Source of the DNA: Paenibacillus xylanilyticus
GTDB taxonomy: Bacteria; Bacillota; Bacilli; Paenibacillales; Paenibacillaceae
Reading direction: 5' to 3'
Assembly (NCBI RefSeq): GCF_013359935.1
Contig: NZ_JABMCB010000170.1
Coordinates: forward strand, 124,001 to 188,000
DNA length: 64,000 nucleotides
The notes below the pieces were generated by a model. That model saw only the letters and a list, made by a program, of their open reading frames with translations, was not told where the DNA came from and ran no database searches. The position numbers and the translations under genes were made by a program. The number at the start of each line of letters is the position of its first letter. The first letter of the stretch is position 1. Shown here in pieces: positions 1 through 9,819 of this stretch.

Positions 1-2
1 AA

Positions 3-65
3 AACCATGTACAAGTTCAGGCGAAATCGACCGATTCCAGTGCTGCTGTAATAGATCGTGAATGA
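3..65 (+). CDS. possible C-terminal end of an upstream gene (partial)
   Basis: An open frame enters from the left edge and stops at TGA 63-65, ending in ...SSAAVIDRE. About 40 bases later there is a rho-independent terminator, as expected downstream of a gene. Only 20 codons are visible, and the other two forward frames also stay open for similar lengths, so the frame choice is a guess and no function can be given. Confidence 0.3.
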   Translation, partial: NHVQVQAKSTDSSAAVIDRE

Positions 66-102
66 TCATAGAGCCTACATAATGTTGCAGGCTGACATAG
101 AG

Positions 103-128
103 AACGCCAACCAGATTGGCGTTTTTTT
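103..128 (+). terminator. rho-independent terminator
   Basis: AACGCCAA (103-110) pairs perfectly with TTGGCGTT (116-123) around a 5-base loop and is followed by a run of T. It probably ends the gene lying to the left of the window. Confidence 0.8.
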
Positions 129-334
129 GCTGTTCAGCATCTTTTGAAAAAATTCTCATTTGTAAAATTGTTGGGAAAAGGACGATTAAAAAGGAAGCTT
201 ATGGTATCATAGAATAGACTGACCATATTCATGCGGAGTTATTTGGCATGCATCCATGTGAACATTTGCTTCAACCCAAAGATATGGATTAATGCAAAAA
301 GTTGATGTGTGAAATTGAAGGGAGAGGTCCAGAT

Positions 335-2716
335 TTGAGTTTTCAGATTCGATTCAAAATGATGACAGCCAAAGCTGCATCAGCAGCCATGGCGGCATTG
401 CTTCTGGCATCGCAGACTCCAGGGTTTGCAGGCAGCGTGTCAGCAGCGCAAGCAGAACAGGTAACAGAAGCTGCACCGGGGGAAAATGAACAACTAGACA
501 TGACTAGCAATGACGTGCCTGAGGGGGCTAAGATCTCCTCCAAGCAAGCCAGTGAGAATATATTGAAACTGTTTCCCATGCTAAAGAAGGCTACCATTAC
601 ATCGGCACAATTTGATCCGAATAACCGATTCCCTCCGCTCGAGTACAAAACATGGGACATCGGATTCCAGATTACCGAGGGTAATCATTCGATGGGGTTT
701 AACGCATCTGTACATGCAGGGACAGGGGAAGTACTGAGTGTGCATATGCCGTCTGATTTACTGGATAAGCAGTTGTCTGATTCGGAAGTCAAACTGACCA
801 AGGATGAAGTCGAAGAACAGGCTGTGGCCTTTCTGTACAAGGCAATTCCTGGATTGAAGGAAGACGCATATGCAACTTTGGGAGATCTGTACCAAACGGC
901 AGGGCAGCAATCGTTGTTCGGCAGAACCGAATATCAATTTGCGTACCAACTGAAGCATGACGGTTTGTTATCTGAGGCGGAGACGGTTTACATAAGTGTG
1001 GATCAAAGTGGCCTGGTAACAGGTTATTCACGAATGACGACCGCAGCGGAATATCCTTCATCGAAACCGGCTGTACCTGCAGAGAAGGCACGGCAGCAAT
1101 TCGAAGAACAGTTCGATGTAGAACTCGCCTACATTAAGAAAAACAGCCTGTCTTCTAAGCAAGGTCAGCAGTACTATCTGGGATATATGCCGAAGGATTC
1201 CAGCATGGTTCCGCTTGAGGCGAATACGTTGGAACGGTTCAACGCTATGACTGGGAAAGCCATTACTGAGGATACCGTACAGCAGGACAAACCGCTGAAA
1301 GGCAGCGCTGCCGCTTTTGTTCCAGCGAATGGACAGAGACTGAATGCCAAGCAGGCAGAGAACCTGGTTAAAAAGAACTTTGATATTCCGGAAGGATACA
1401 AGTTGGATTACAGCCAGTTAAATAAAGGAAGCTACTGGAGTCCGAACAATCAGGTCTGGAGTCTGAGCTGGAGCAACCGAAACGCGAATATGTCCTATAT
1501 GTTCATGCGAGACATTTCAGCGCAGGTGGATGCCACCACCGGACAAATTTACAGCTATAGCCTGTATCAGCGAATGAGTCCGGATGCTGCAGAAGAGAAA
1601 CTGGCTGAAGAAAAAGAAGGCAAATCCGTAACCCGCACGCAAGCCGAGAAACTTGCAATCCATTCGGTTATTGCACTTGTGCCGGATGCTACAGAACAGT
1701 TCAAGCTGTCCAGCGTGCTTGAGGTAGAGGACGCCCGTACATTTATCTTTCAACGCTACCTGAATGGAATAGCGGTTAAGGATGATCTGGTACAGGTACA
1801 GGTCCTGAAGGATGGAACGATTAGCGAATTTTATGCCAATCTTGCTGCAACGCCTGAGCAGCTGCCCGCAAGCAAGGAGCCGGCGATTAGTTACGAAGAG
1901 GCGAAAGCTGCCTACCTGGAAGAATTCAAGCTGGTTCTGGCATACTCCCGTTACGGTGGACATGGTACGAGCAGTGGCCAAGTCACTCCGTCGGGAATAA
2001 ATCTTGCGTATATGCCTACACGGGATGATAAATCGATTTACGGCAGCTATGAAGTACTTGATGCCAATACAGGCGAATGGATGTCTTTGTACAGCACTTC
2101 CAGCACGGCAGTCCAAGCTGCACCTAGTGACATTGCTGGTCATGTGGCTGAAGAAGCAATACTCAATATGAACAAGCATGGTGTCCTGATTCCTGATGAA
2201 CAGGGACGCGTCTTTCCGGATCGGGTGATCACCAGAGGAGATTGGTTTAACTACCTCGCTAGAGCGGTTAATCCGAATCTGGACTTATATTACACTGTGA
2301 ACGGGAATGACAAGCTGTATGCGGACATTACGGCCGAGAGCCCTTACTATCCAGCCGTGCGTACATTAATCGACCAGCGCTGGCTCGCGGGCAATGATCC
2401 GGAAGTCAATCTGAATCCACAGGAGGAGATGACCCGGGAAGAACTGGCTGTTCTGCTTGTTCGTATACTTCGTTACGAGAAGCTGGCTGGTTTCTACACC
2501 TTGCCATCGGATCTGCCCAACCTTGTCGATGCAAATGCCGTTACGAACAAGGGTGCGGTATCTCTCAGCATGAAGCTGGGGTTGCTGCCTTCCATTGAAG
2601 GGCGTTTCATGCCGGCACGCAAAGTGACCGTGGCTGAAGCGGCACAGGTACTGGAGCTGTTGGCCCAGCTGCAGGGCAAGACGGATACGTTTATGACAGG
2701 CAGTCGCCTGTATTAA
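335..2716 (+). CDS. YcdB/YcdC-repeat secreted protein with C-terminal S-layer homology region
   Basis: Predicted exported surface protein of 793 residues. The TTG at 335 is preferred because GGGAGAGG (320-327) lies 7 bases upstream; an in-frame ATG at 302 has no ribosome site. A hydrophobic signal peptide near the start ends around the AGSVSAAQA stretch. The body (about residues 45-590) holds repeated PepSY-like units of the YcdB/YcdC type, seen as recurring segments about conversion to dynamic residues in 'TGEVLSVHM', 'SGLVTGYSR', 'TGQIYSYSL' and 'TGEWMSLYS'. The last 180 residues contain SLH-like units (VFPDRVITRGDW, LNPQEEMTREELAVLLVR, KVTVAEAAQVLELLAQL), which in this family bind secondary cell-wall polymer. 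The precise role is unknown. It stands alone between two terminators. Confidence 0.85.
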   Translation: MSFQIRFKMMTAKAASAAMAALLLASQTPGFAGSVSAAQAEQVTEAAPGENEQLDMTSNDVPEGAKISSKQASENILKLFPMLKKATITSAQFDPNNRFPPLEYKTWDIGFQITEGNHSMGFNASVHAGTGEVLSVHMPSDLLDKQLSDSEVKLTKDEVEEQAVAFLYKAIPGLKEDAYATLGDLYQTAGQQSLFGRTEYQFAYQLKHDGLLSEAETVYISVDQSGLVTGYSRMTTAAEYPSSKPAVPAEKARQQFEEQFDVELAYIKKNSLSSKQGQQYYLGYMPKDSSMVPLEANTLERFNAMTGKAITEDTVQQDKPLKGSAAAFVPANGQRLNAKQAENLVKKNFDIPEGYKLDYSQLNKGSYWSPNNQVWSLSWSNRNANMSYMFMRDISAQVDATTGQIYSYSLYQRMSPDAAEEKLAEEKEGKSVTRTQAEKLAIHSVIALVPDATEQFKLSSVLEVEDARTFIFQRYLNGIAVKDDLVQVQVLKDGTISEFYANLAATPEQLPASKEPAISYEEAKAAYLEEFKLVLAYSRYGGHGTSSGQVTPSGINLAYMPTRDDKSIYGSYEVLDANTGEWMSLYSTSSTAVQAAPSDIAGHVAEEAILNMNKHGVLIPDEQGRVFPDRVITRGDWFNYLARAVNPNLDLYYTVNGNDKLYADITAESPYYPAVRTLIDQRWLAGNDPEVNLNPQEEMTREELAVLLVRILRYEKLAGFYTLPSDLPNLVDANAVTNKGAVSLSMKLGLLPSIEGRFMPARKVTVAEAAQVLELLAQLQGKTDTFMTGSRLY

Positions 2717-2793
2717 GAAGTGTTTTTGCATAACCTGGCGTAGGAAGTCATAGGATGGATATAACGGTTATGTGTTATTTGCTGAAGACAAGG

Positions 2794-2820
2794 GAGACCT
2801 TCTGCGGAAGGTCTCTTTTG
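2794..2820 (+). terminator. rho-independent terminator
   Basis: GAGACCTTC (2794-2802) pairs with GAAGGTCTC (2807-2815) around TGCG and is followed by TTTTG. It ends the YcdB/SLH gene. Confidence 0.85.
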
Positions 2821-2911
2821 ATTCTTTTCGACAAAACTAGAAGCCTGACGCCAGATGCTTTTGTGATACAATGAGGCATGAGAACTTTGCAAAGAGAGGT
2901 GGTATCCTTTC

Positions 2912-4039
2912 ATGGGCAAGAACGGGAAACGAGTGATCACCATATTGCTGGCAGGCTGTCTGATCGCTGTGGCGTTACCGCGCACGGTGGACCTGGATCA
3001 GTTGTATGCTGCTTCGGGCACATCAGACATATCCACAACGACGGATTTACGCCAGACGTTGCTTACTGCAATGTCGCAGCGGACGGAGGAGCTTGTTTTT
3101 ACATACAAGGGCGATGTGAAAGGTCTCAAAAAACAGCTGCAGAGCTCCATTGATGAAGCAATGACCAGTGATCCCTATATCCAATATACCGTCAAAAGTT
3201 ATGCTTTTAATTATAAAGGTTCCAACGTGTCCGCCGAGGTCCATGTGAATTTGTCCTACCGGGAGACCAAAGAACAGACCGATTACGTTAACCGTAAAGT
3301 GACCAGTGTCTTAAAAGAGATCATTGCACCAGGCATGACGAATCATGAGAAGGTGAAAGCGATCCATGACTGGATTGTTCTTAACCTTGCCTACGATACA
3401 ACTCTGCAAAAATATACGGCATATGACGGACTCGTCACAGGCAGCACCGTATGTCAGGGATATTCCCTGCTTGCTTACCGCATGCTGGAGCGGGTGGGCA
3501 TTGATAACCGGATCGTGGAAGGTACAGCGGGTGACCAACTGCACGCCTGGAATATCGTGAAGCTGGACGGGAAGTGGTACCATATGGACACAACCTGGGA
3601 TGATCCGACACCTGACCGCAAAGGGAAGGTTAGTCATAATTATTATTTGCTCAGTGACGATGAAATGGCACGTGACCATATATGGTCGGGCAAAGGCAAA
3701 TACCCGGCTGCAGCTGATCCCTATCGGAAAGCCTTGCAAACCTTGATGCAAACAGGAGGAAGCAAGGCAGCTGCATATCAGAAGCTGTATCATACTCTGG
3801 AATACTCGCTCTATGACGAGAAAGATGCGATTAGTGGGCATTCCGCACTGGAAACCAAGGTGCAGAACGTGCTGAAGGATGGCGGAACCACGTTTACTTT
3901 CAGATACAAAGGTACAGAATCAGGCCTGGTTGAAGATTTGCAGCATTTATACCAGCTCGGGATGAAATCGATATCGTATTATGTGTCCAAAATGGAAGAT
4001 ACGACAGACCTGCGTGTCAAAATTAACTGGACCTTATGA
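2912..4039 (+). CDS. secreted transglutaminase-like domain protein
   Basis: 375 residues. The ATG at 2912 follows a GAGAGGTGG ribosome site. A signal peptide or N-terminal anchor (hydrophobic residues 8-22) is followed by a mixed alpha/beta region. The transglutaminase/protease-like core carries the expected papain-like triad: Cys181 in GSTVCQGYSLL, His211 in LHAWNIVKLDG, and Asp226 in WYHMDTTWDDP. In this superfamily the fold either crosslinks or cleaves peptides; in firmicutes such proteins act outside the cell on wall or surface proteins, but the substrate here cannot be read from sequence. The C-terminal 110 residues match nothing I recognise. The gene is monocistronic, with terminators on both sides. 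Confidence 0.85.
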   Translation: MGKNGKRVITILLAGCLIAVALPRTVDLDQLYAASGTSDISTTTDLRQTLLTAMSQRTEELVFTYKGDVKGLKKQLQSSIDEAMTSDPYIQYTVKSYAFNYKGSNVSAEVHVNLSYRETKEQTDYVNRKVTSVLKEIIAPGMTNHEKVKAIHDWIVLNLAYDTTLQKYTAYDGLVTGSTVCQGYSLLAYRMLERVGIDNRIVEGTAGDQLHAWNIVKLDGKWYHMDTTWDDPTPDRKGKVSHNYYLLSDDEMARDHIWSGKGKYPAAADPYRKALQTLMQTGGSKAAAYQKLYHTLEYSLYDEKDAISGHSALETKVQNVLKDGGTTFTFRYKGTESGLVEDLQHLYQLGMKSISYYVSKMEDTTDLRVKINWTL

Positions 4040-4085
4040 CGTCCCGCTATGCGTACTCAAGCTAGAATATGGTGTGAAGTTTACA

Positions 4086-4117
4086 AGGATGCTCCGATGA
4101 GGAGCGTCCTTTTTTTG
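4086..4117 (+). terminator. rho-independent terminator
   Basis: AGGATGCTCC (4086-4095) pairs with GGAGCGTCCT (4101-4110), with one G-U pair, and is followed by seven or more T. It ends the transglutaminase-like gene. Confidence 0.85.
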
Positions 4118-4240
4118 TGTTTTAAGGTTCCAGTCAGACCTGTAATAAAGAGTTGTCTATTTTTTGTATATATGCCCTTGGTATTCTAATTCTTGGCCTA
4201 TTGTTATGCCAACATTACGCTAGAGGGGGATATGCAACGG

Positions 4241-7200
4241 ATGAAAAGAAAAGTGAGCATAGTGATCATTGCTTTGCTGCTGGTTACACAATTAATGCAC
4301 GGATTTGCATTTACTCAAATCACACATGCTCAGGATATTACAGTCACGTCAGAGGGGGAAGGGGGAGCTGCTCAAACGCCAGGCCAAGAAGAATCGGCCG
4401 AAGCTGTGGATGTGGATCCTGGCGAGGTCACGGTGCCTGACACCACCGAACCTGATTCCGCTGAACCTGATACTGCTGAACCGGATACCACCGTACCGGA
4501 CAGCACTGTACCTGTCACTCCTGAATCAGGGGAGGCAGCAGAGGGTGCAGAGACTGTAGTGGATGGTCAGGAGAGTATGACAGCCATGGCAGCAGCCTCA
4601 GAGATCCAGGAACAAATAATCACAAGTGTTCAAATGTATGATGAAATTCCAGGATATGATGGGAATGGGAACATTACACCGAAAGGCAATCCGGTCGATC
4701 AGATTCGTCCGAATGTGAATGATCAGGTAGCAGTTGTCTTCGGCTGGTCATTCCCGAGCGATTCTCACGGTTATGGAGGGGGATCAACCTATACGTTCAA
4801 TCTGCCAGACAAATTCAAGATTGAATCGCAATTAAAAGGCAATCTGGATGGTGGAGCTGGCGAATATGTCGTCAATCCGGATGGAAAGGTGACGTTTACG
4901 TTCAGTGACCTGATCGAAGGTGCGCAGCTGCAAGGCAGCTTTTATGTATGGGTCAAATATGATGCAAGCAAGATGGAAGGCGGCTTAAAGCAGCCATTCG
5001 ATTTCAGCTCCATTGGACAAGGCATTATTGATGTGCATTTTGCCAATACGGCTGTGGACAAACTGACGAAATCAGGGGTTGCGAATAAAAACAATTTCAA
5101 CTCGGATGAAATCGTATGGACCGTTGATTTTAACCAGGGTGAAAAAGAAATCAAAAATGCGGTACTTGAAGATGTTTTTCCAGAAGGGCTAAACCTCAAG
5201 GGAGATATCGAGATTCGCCCGTTGGAAGTTCAAATCAATGGATCGGTAAAAGCAGGAGAAATCACGCAAACAGCATCACAGTTTCCGGTTTCCCTTGGCA
5301 GCATTAATCAAGGCTACCGGGTGACGTACACAACGAGTGTCACAGCACCGACGGAGACTCCTTTTACAAATCGTCCATATGAAAATCAGGTCAACCTTAC
5401 TGGTGATGATGGATACCAAGAAACCGCTAAAGGTAGAGTAAACATTAGCTTTAATGAACCGCTGAATAAATCCGGTCAGGATAGCGGTTATGATCCGGTA
5501 ACCCAAACGATCACTTGGAAGGTTCAATACAACTACAACCAACAAGCGATTTTGAAGGAAAATGCATGGATTGAGGATCATTTTGACACGACGAAGTATG
5601 CGCTTGTTCCTGGTTCGGTCCAGGTAAATCAGGTAACGATCAATGATAATGGCAGCTCTTCCGGTTCGACGCCGGTGGAATCAGATGATTATACGGTGGA
5701 GGATATTGGTACAGGATTTAAGGTGCACTTCAAGAATGACATATCCAGCGCTTATGAAATTGTGTATCAAACCAAAGCCATCGATCGTGTGTACAAAAAT
5801 GCGACCGTATCCAATACAGTCAAAATGTACGGCGGATTGGAAAAAACAACGACAAAAGACATCCGAGAAATCATTTTCGCCAAAAGTGTACAAAGTGAAG
5901 ATTTCAATAAGAAAGAAATTGAATGGAAATTAGTAATAAATAGTGATCGGAAAGACATGACAGACATTGTCATAACGGATGATTACGAAGGCAGACATAT
6001 GAAATTGGTGCCCGGTACACTGGAGATCACTGGACCTCAGGCAGATCAGTTTGTGCAGGACCCAATCGCGGCCACAGATGACTCTGAATATGAAAAAGGA
6101 TTCTCCATTCGACTGGTAGATGGCGGTATGATCAGTGGCGAACACACCATCACATACAAGACAAGCTTTGATCCGACAGCTGGAATGCCAACAGGTAATG
6201 TATACCGCAACACGGGCACGATTGTTTGGAAAGAGTCGGGTATAGAACAGACTTCAATAACCAAGTGGGCAGATGTCACACCACAAAGTTATACCATTGA
6301 GAACGGAAATAAAAAGGGTGAGTACAGCGCCAAGGACAAAACCATCACCTGGACGATCGATGCGAACTATAATTTGTACGACATTCAGGATGCAATTATC
6401 CAGGATAACTACATTGGTGATCAATCCTTTGTAGATGGTTCCCTGAAAGTGAACAAGCTGCTGTTGGAAGGGGAAAATAATGTTATCGACATTGGTGACG
6501 AGGTTTCTCTGACCGATGGACAATTTCAGCTCAATTCGAACGGGAAGGGCTTCAGACTGGATCTGGGCAACATCGGCAAGGAAGCCTATCGGATTGTTTA
6601 TAAAACGAGCCTGGATGGCGAATATGACATTGACGGCACGTACTCCAATCATGCAACCTTGAGTGATGGAGAAGGTGGAGAGGTACGATTTAATAAATCG
6701 GCCACTGTAACACCTGTACACGGCGGCGTTTATGTAGCCAAAACAGGTAAGCAGGAAGGCACAAGTGATCTGGCCTCCTGGACAGTAAACATCAACCCAA
6801 GTCAATCCTACATTCCAGCGGGTTCTGAGCTGACCGATACCCTATCGGACAATCAGATCTTATTAGCGGATTCCCTGAAGTTGTACCATGTCGATCTTCC
6901 GGCGGACAATTCCGGTAATGTTTCTACCAAAGCCGGTGCTGTGAGCACGGATGATTATGAATTGGTTGTAGAGGGGAACACATTTACATTTAGGTTCCTT
7001 AAGGCAGTCAATACTGCATTTATCCTGGAATATCAATCGTTTATTAATGCGGATAGCGGCGATCGAATTTCCAATAAAGTTGACTTTGCAGGTCAGTCCT
7101 CCTCCGTGCTGGGTTCAGATAGTAAGGAAGGTATCCGCGTTTCACTGGCTGGAGCAGGTGGAGGTTCATCTACCGGACTTGGTCAGATTAAGATTAAAAA

Positions 7201-8899
7201 AGTAGATGACACCGGGGCTCCATTAGAGGGAGCGGTATTTGAAATTTATAATGCATCGGGAAGCATGCTTCTTGAAACATTGAAACCTACAGACTCCAAT
7301 GGAGAAACCAGTTCAACCAGAAACTATAGATTGAATGAGAACGATGGAATTCCGTACAAACTAAAAGAAGTTTCCGCGCCGATGGGTTATTTGGTAGACT
7401 CCGAGTATGGATCTGTTACAGGCAAAACGGTCGCATTTAAAGATGCGGACAAACCGTATGAAATTGAAAACAAAAAAATCCGTCAGGGCTTCCAATTAAC
7501 CAAGGTTGACTCTGTTGATACCTCGAAGACGTTGAAAGGTGCAACGTTTGAACTGTACTTGAAGAAAACGGATCAAACCAGAGAAAAGATTGGTGAGAAT
7601 TTAACGACAGGTGAGGATGGAAGAATCGCAGCAGGCGATTTGCCGCCAGGAGATTATGAGCTGGTTGAAGTTGTCGCTCCAGAGTATTACACACTGGATG
7701 CAGCGCCGATTCCATTTACCATTGTCGCTAATCAAACTCAGATCGTTACCCTCACGCAAACCAATGCAATGGGAACGGATGGCAAGTTGGTTATTACCAA
7801 AGTCAATGCCAAGGATCAGTCTGTGTTAAGCGGAATTGAATTTGAACTGCGTGACAACACTGGTAGCGTAATTGGCAAAGATGTTACGGATGTTAACGGT
7901 GTAATTGAATTCGACAGCTTACCTTACGGTCCATACACATTGGTAGAGACGAAGGCGGACGGTTTCGTGATCGAACAGCCTGAAACGCTTGTATCGATTA
8001 TTCAACCGGAAACCAAGTTAACCATAGAAAACAAAGAAAATGACCGTTCTGTCAAATTGGTTAAAACCAATGAATCCAAAACGCAACATCTACAAGGTGC
8101 TGTTTTTGAATTGCTTGTTCAGACGGCCCTGATGGATCAAAATGGAGATTGGGAATTCCAAGTAGTTCCAGACATTGATGAAGCACAGCTTACAACCGAT
8201 CTAAACGGTGAGCTTTATCTGGAGGACCTGGAGCCAAACCGATATCAACTGGTTGAAGTTAAGGCACCCTCAGGATATGTTTTGGATAACACTCCAGTTG
8301 AATTCGAGATTACGAATAAGCAAACGGAAACCGTTGTTGTTGAAAAAATGAATAAAGTCATTGTCATTCCGGGTGGTCCGAGTACACCAAGCAATCCGGG
8401 AACACCAATACCGGAGACACCAACAACACCAACACCAGAGACACCGGCACCAGAAACATCAAATCCAGGAACAACCGTTCCAGGTACTGTAGTTGTTCCG
8501 GGTACGGATCCAGAACCAACTTCCCCGGGGACGTCAGTTCCAGAACCAACGGTTCCTGAGGATCCGACAGATCTGGAGTCCGCGGGCACTTCACCGGATT
8601 CAGCAAACCCAGCCGTTCCTGGTGAGGACCCGACGTCAGTTGCAAATGCAGGTGATGCAAATGCAGGTGATCAATCGAACCCGGGCAATGGGCATGAGGA
8701 GAATGCTTCTACTCCTTCAGAAACCGATGTCGCGGGGGCACAAAATGCTCAAAACCAACAATCCCAAGGCATGCTTCCTAAGACAGGAGAAGAGAGCCGG
8801 GCAGGGTACACCTTTACCGGAGCAGCTTTGATTCTGCTGGGCTGTCTAGGTTATTGGTTTACTCGCCGTAGACAGCAAATGAAGCATAACCAAGCTTAA
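4241..8899 (+). CDS. LPXTG-anchored Cna-type surface adhesin
   Basis: A 1552-residue wall-anchored protein. The ATG at 4241 (MKRKVSIVIIALLL) is preferred because the AGAGGGGGA ribosome site is too close to the ATG at 4232. Order: signal peptide; short acidic Pro/Asp/Thr repeat (PDTTEPDSAEPD type); a long series of beta-rich collagen-binding (Cna/SdrG-like) modules up to about residue 970; four Cna-B/SpaA-type domains starting near residues 982, 1081, 1181 and 1269, each with a 'K-V-D/N ... L-G-A/I-x-F-E' start and a 'YxLVEV/T' segment; a Pro/Thr-rich wall-spanning stretch; LPKTG at 1512-1516, a hydrophobic helix and an RRR-basic tail. Cna-B domains usually form internal Lys-Asn isopeptide bonds. 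The next gene, convergent, encodes a sortase. The ligand is unknown. Confidence 0.92.
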   Translation: MKRKVSIVIIALLLVTQLMHGFAFTQITHAQDITVTSEGEGGAAQTPGQEESAEAVDVDPGEVTVPDTTEPDSAEPDTAEPDTTVPDSTVPVTPESGEAAEGAETVVDGQESMTAMAAASEIQEQIITSVQMYDEIPGYDGNGNITPKGNPVDQIRPNVNDQVAVVFGWSFPSDSHGYGGGSTYTFNLPDKFKIESQLKGNLDGGAGEYVVNPDGKVTFTFSDLIEGAQLQGSFYVWVKYDASKMEGGLKQPFDFSSIGQGIIDVHFANTAVDKLTKSGVANKNNFNSDEIVWTVDFNQGEKEIKNAVLEDVFPEGLNLKGDIEIRPLEVQINGSVKAGEITQTASQFPVSLGSINQGYRVTYTTSVTAPTETPFTNRPYENQVNLTGDDGYQETAKGRVNISFNEPLNKSGQDSGYDPVTQTITWKVQYNYNQQAILKENAWIEDHFDTTKYALVPGSVQVNQVTINDNGSSSGSTPVESDDYTVEDIGTGFKVHFKNDISSAYEIVYQTKAIDRVYKNATVSNTVKMYGGLEKTTTKDIREIIFAKSVQSEDFNKKEIEWKLVINSDRKDMTDIVITDDYEGRHMKLVPGTLEITGPQADQFVQDPIAATDDSEYEKGFSIRLVDGGMISGEHTITYKTSFDPTAGMPTGNVYRNTGTIVWKESGIEQTSITKWADVTPQSYTIENGNKKGEYSAKDKTITWTIDANYNLYDIQDAIIQDNYIGDQSFVDGSLKVNKLLLEGENNVIDIGDEVSLTDGQFQLNSNGKGFRLDLGNIGKEAYRIVYKTSLDGEYDIDGTYSNHATLSDGEGGEVRFNKSATVTPVHGGVYVAKTGKQEGTSDLASWTVNINPSQSYIPAGSELTDTLSDNQILLADSLKLYHVDLPADNSGNVSTKAGAVSTDDYELVVEGNTFTFRFLKAVNTAFILEYQSFINADSGDRISNKVDFAGQSSSVLGSDSKEGIRVSLAGAGGGSSTGLGQIKIKKVDDTGAPLEGAVFEIYNASGSMLLETLKPTDSNGETSSTRNYRLNENDGIPYKLKEVSAPMGYLVDSEYGSVTGKTVAFKDADKPYEIENKKIRQGFQLTKVDSVDTSKTLKGATFELYLKKTDQTREKIGENLTTGEDGRIAAGDLPPGDYELVEVVAPEYYTLDAAPIPFTIVANQTQIVTLTQTNAMGTDGKLVITKVNAKDQSVLSGIEFELRDNTGSVIGKDVTDVNGVIEFDSLPYGPYTLVETKADGFVIEQPETLVSIIQPETKLTIENKENDRSVKLVKTNESKTQHLQGAVFELLVQTALMDQNGDWEFQVVPDIDEAQLTTDLNGELYLEDLEPNRYQLVEVKAPSGYVLDNTPVEFEITNKQTETVVVEKMNKVIVIPGGPSTPSNPGTPIPETPTTPTPETPAPETSNPGTTVPGTVVVPGTDPEPTSPGTSVPEPTVPEDPTDLESAGTSPDSANPAVPGEDPTSVANAGDANAGDQSNPGNGHEENASTPSETDVAGAQNAQNQQSQGMLPKTGEESRAGYTFTGAALILLGCLGYWFTRRRQQMKHNQA

Positions 8900-8931
8900 T
8901 ATACCGCGTATCTTTAGTTGCATGACTACAA

Positions 8932-8992
8932 AAACACCCCTGTGTATATGCTTGGAGGATTAAATTCCTCCAAGCATGCACCAGGGGTGTTT
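8932..8992. terminator. bidirectional terminator between adhesin and sortase
   Basis: AAACACCCCT (8932-8941) pairs with AGGGGTGTTT (8983-8992). Inside it, ATGCTTGGAGGA (8948-8959) pairs with TCCTCCAAGCAT (8966-8977). The two convergent genes end on either side, so it can serve both. Confidence 0.8.
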
Positions 8993-9007
8993 AATTATGA
9001 AGTGGAT

Positions 9008-9646
9008 CTACGAAAGATCTCGATCACGAGCATCCGTGGTATCGGCAACGGCTCGGACGATTAGCCGATGTGTCGGGTTTATCAATGGATCACAAGTGAT
9101 TAGGGTCAGCACCTGTCCCAAATGTGGATCCTCAAGCACAGACAGATCCGTAGGCTCCACAACGGAAATTCGATCGATGTTGTATCGGATTTGAGTTTGA
9201 TCCGCTAATGTAACATCAATCTGGTCGCCAATCTCCAGTTCTCCGAGCCGATTGAACAGGCGTCCTTTTTTATGAGCACGGTGGGCTGCTATTGCTGCAT
9301 TTCCTTCACTGCCAATCGGAGCTGTTTCCACCAGATGGGTTGCTGATACCTTCATGTTGGCTTCCGTGGCATCCTCAAGGATGGGCAGCTGGACATCAAT
9401 CTTGTCTATGACGATGACGCCTAGCGCGCCTGAGTCTACATTCGGTATACGTTCTTCCTCGATGGCTGGATCGGGGGATCTGGTATCGCTCATGGCTTGT
9501 TCAAATGAGTAATTAAGTTTGGATAAGTCGGATTGGAGGTTGTTCATGACTCTGTCCTGCTGCCAGTCATAAAACTTTTCCTGTAGAGATGGAAATAGAA
9601 TGACAAATATCCCCAAAAGAATGAGAAGGGAATAATATTTTTTCAT
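9008..9646 (-). CDS. class D-type sortase
   Basis: A 212-residue transpeptidase that should cleave a sorting motif between Thr and Gly and join the protein to the cell wall. The ATG at 9646 is chosen because AAAGGGG lies 9 bases upstream; the ATG at 9652 is too close. One N-terminal membrane anchor (YYSLLILLGIFVILF) is followed by the beta-barrel catalytic domain: His122 in AIAAHRAHKKGRLF, Cys185 in TLITCDPLIN, and the probable catalytic Arg194 in THRLIVRA. Its length and single N-terminal anchor fit class D/E sortases. It faces the LPKTG protein across a shared terminator, so that protein is its likely substrate (inference). Confidence 0.92.
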   Translation of the reverse strand: MKKYYSLLILLGIFVILFPSLQEKFYDWQQDRVMNNLQSDLSKLNYSFEQAMSDTRSPDPAIEEERIPNVDSGALGVIVIDKIDVQLPILEDATEANMKVSATHLVETAPIGSEGNAAIAAHRAHKKGRLFNRLGELEIGDQIDVTLADQTQIRYNIDRISVVEPTDLSVLEDPHLGQVLTLITCDPLINPTHRLIVRAVADTTDARDRDLS

Positions 9647-9730
9647 GCGCATAGGCCCCTTTTATGAATGAAATGTACTGAGGTACTATCTTACCTGAGC
9701 GACATATACAAAACCTGAACAAGACAGACA

Positions 9731-9780
9731 GACAAAAAAACAGGCAGCCTCTTCTCCACTTCGGGAGAGAATGCTGCCTG
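9731..9780 (-). terminator. rho-independent terminator of lysP
   Basis: CAGGCAGC (9741-9748) pairs with GCTGCCTG (9773-9780), with a further CTTCTCC/GGGAGAG pair inside. On the minus strand the stem is followed by TTTTTTTG, so it ends the permease transcript. Confidence 0.85.
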
Positions 9781-9819
9781 TACGTTTTGCTTCCATATAT
9801 TCATGCAGATTGATAAAAA

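Noticed and set aside
8360..8660. Repetitive Pro/Thr/Glu triplets in the adhesin gene as a possible CRISPR or satellite
   Set aside because: The repetition is codon-level for a wall-spanning Pro/Thr region; there are no spacers of constant length.
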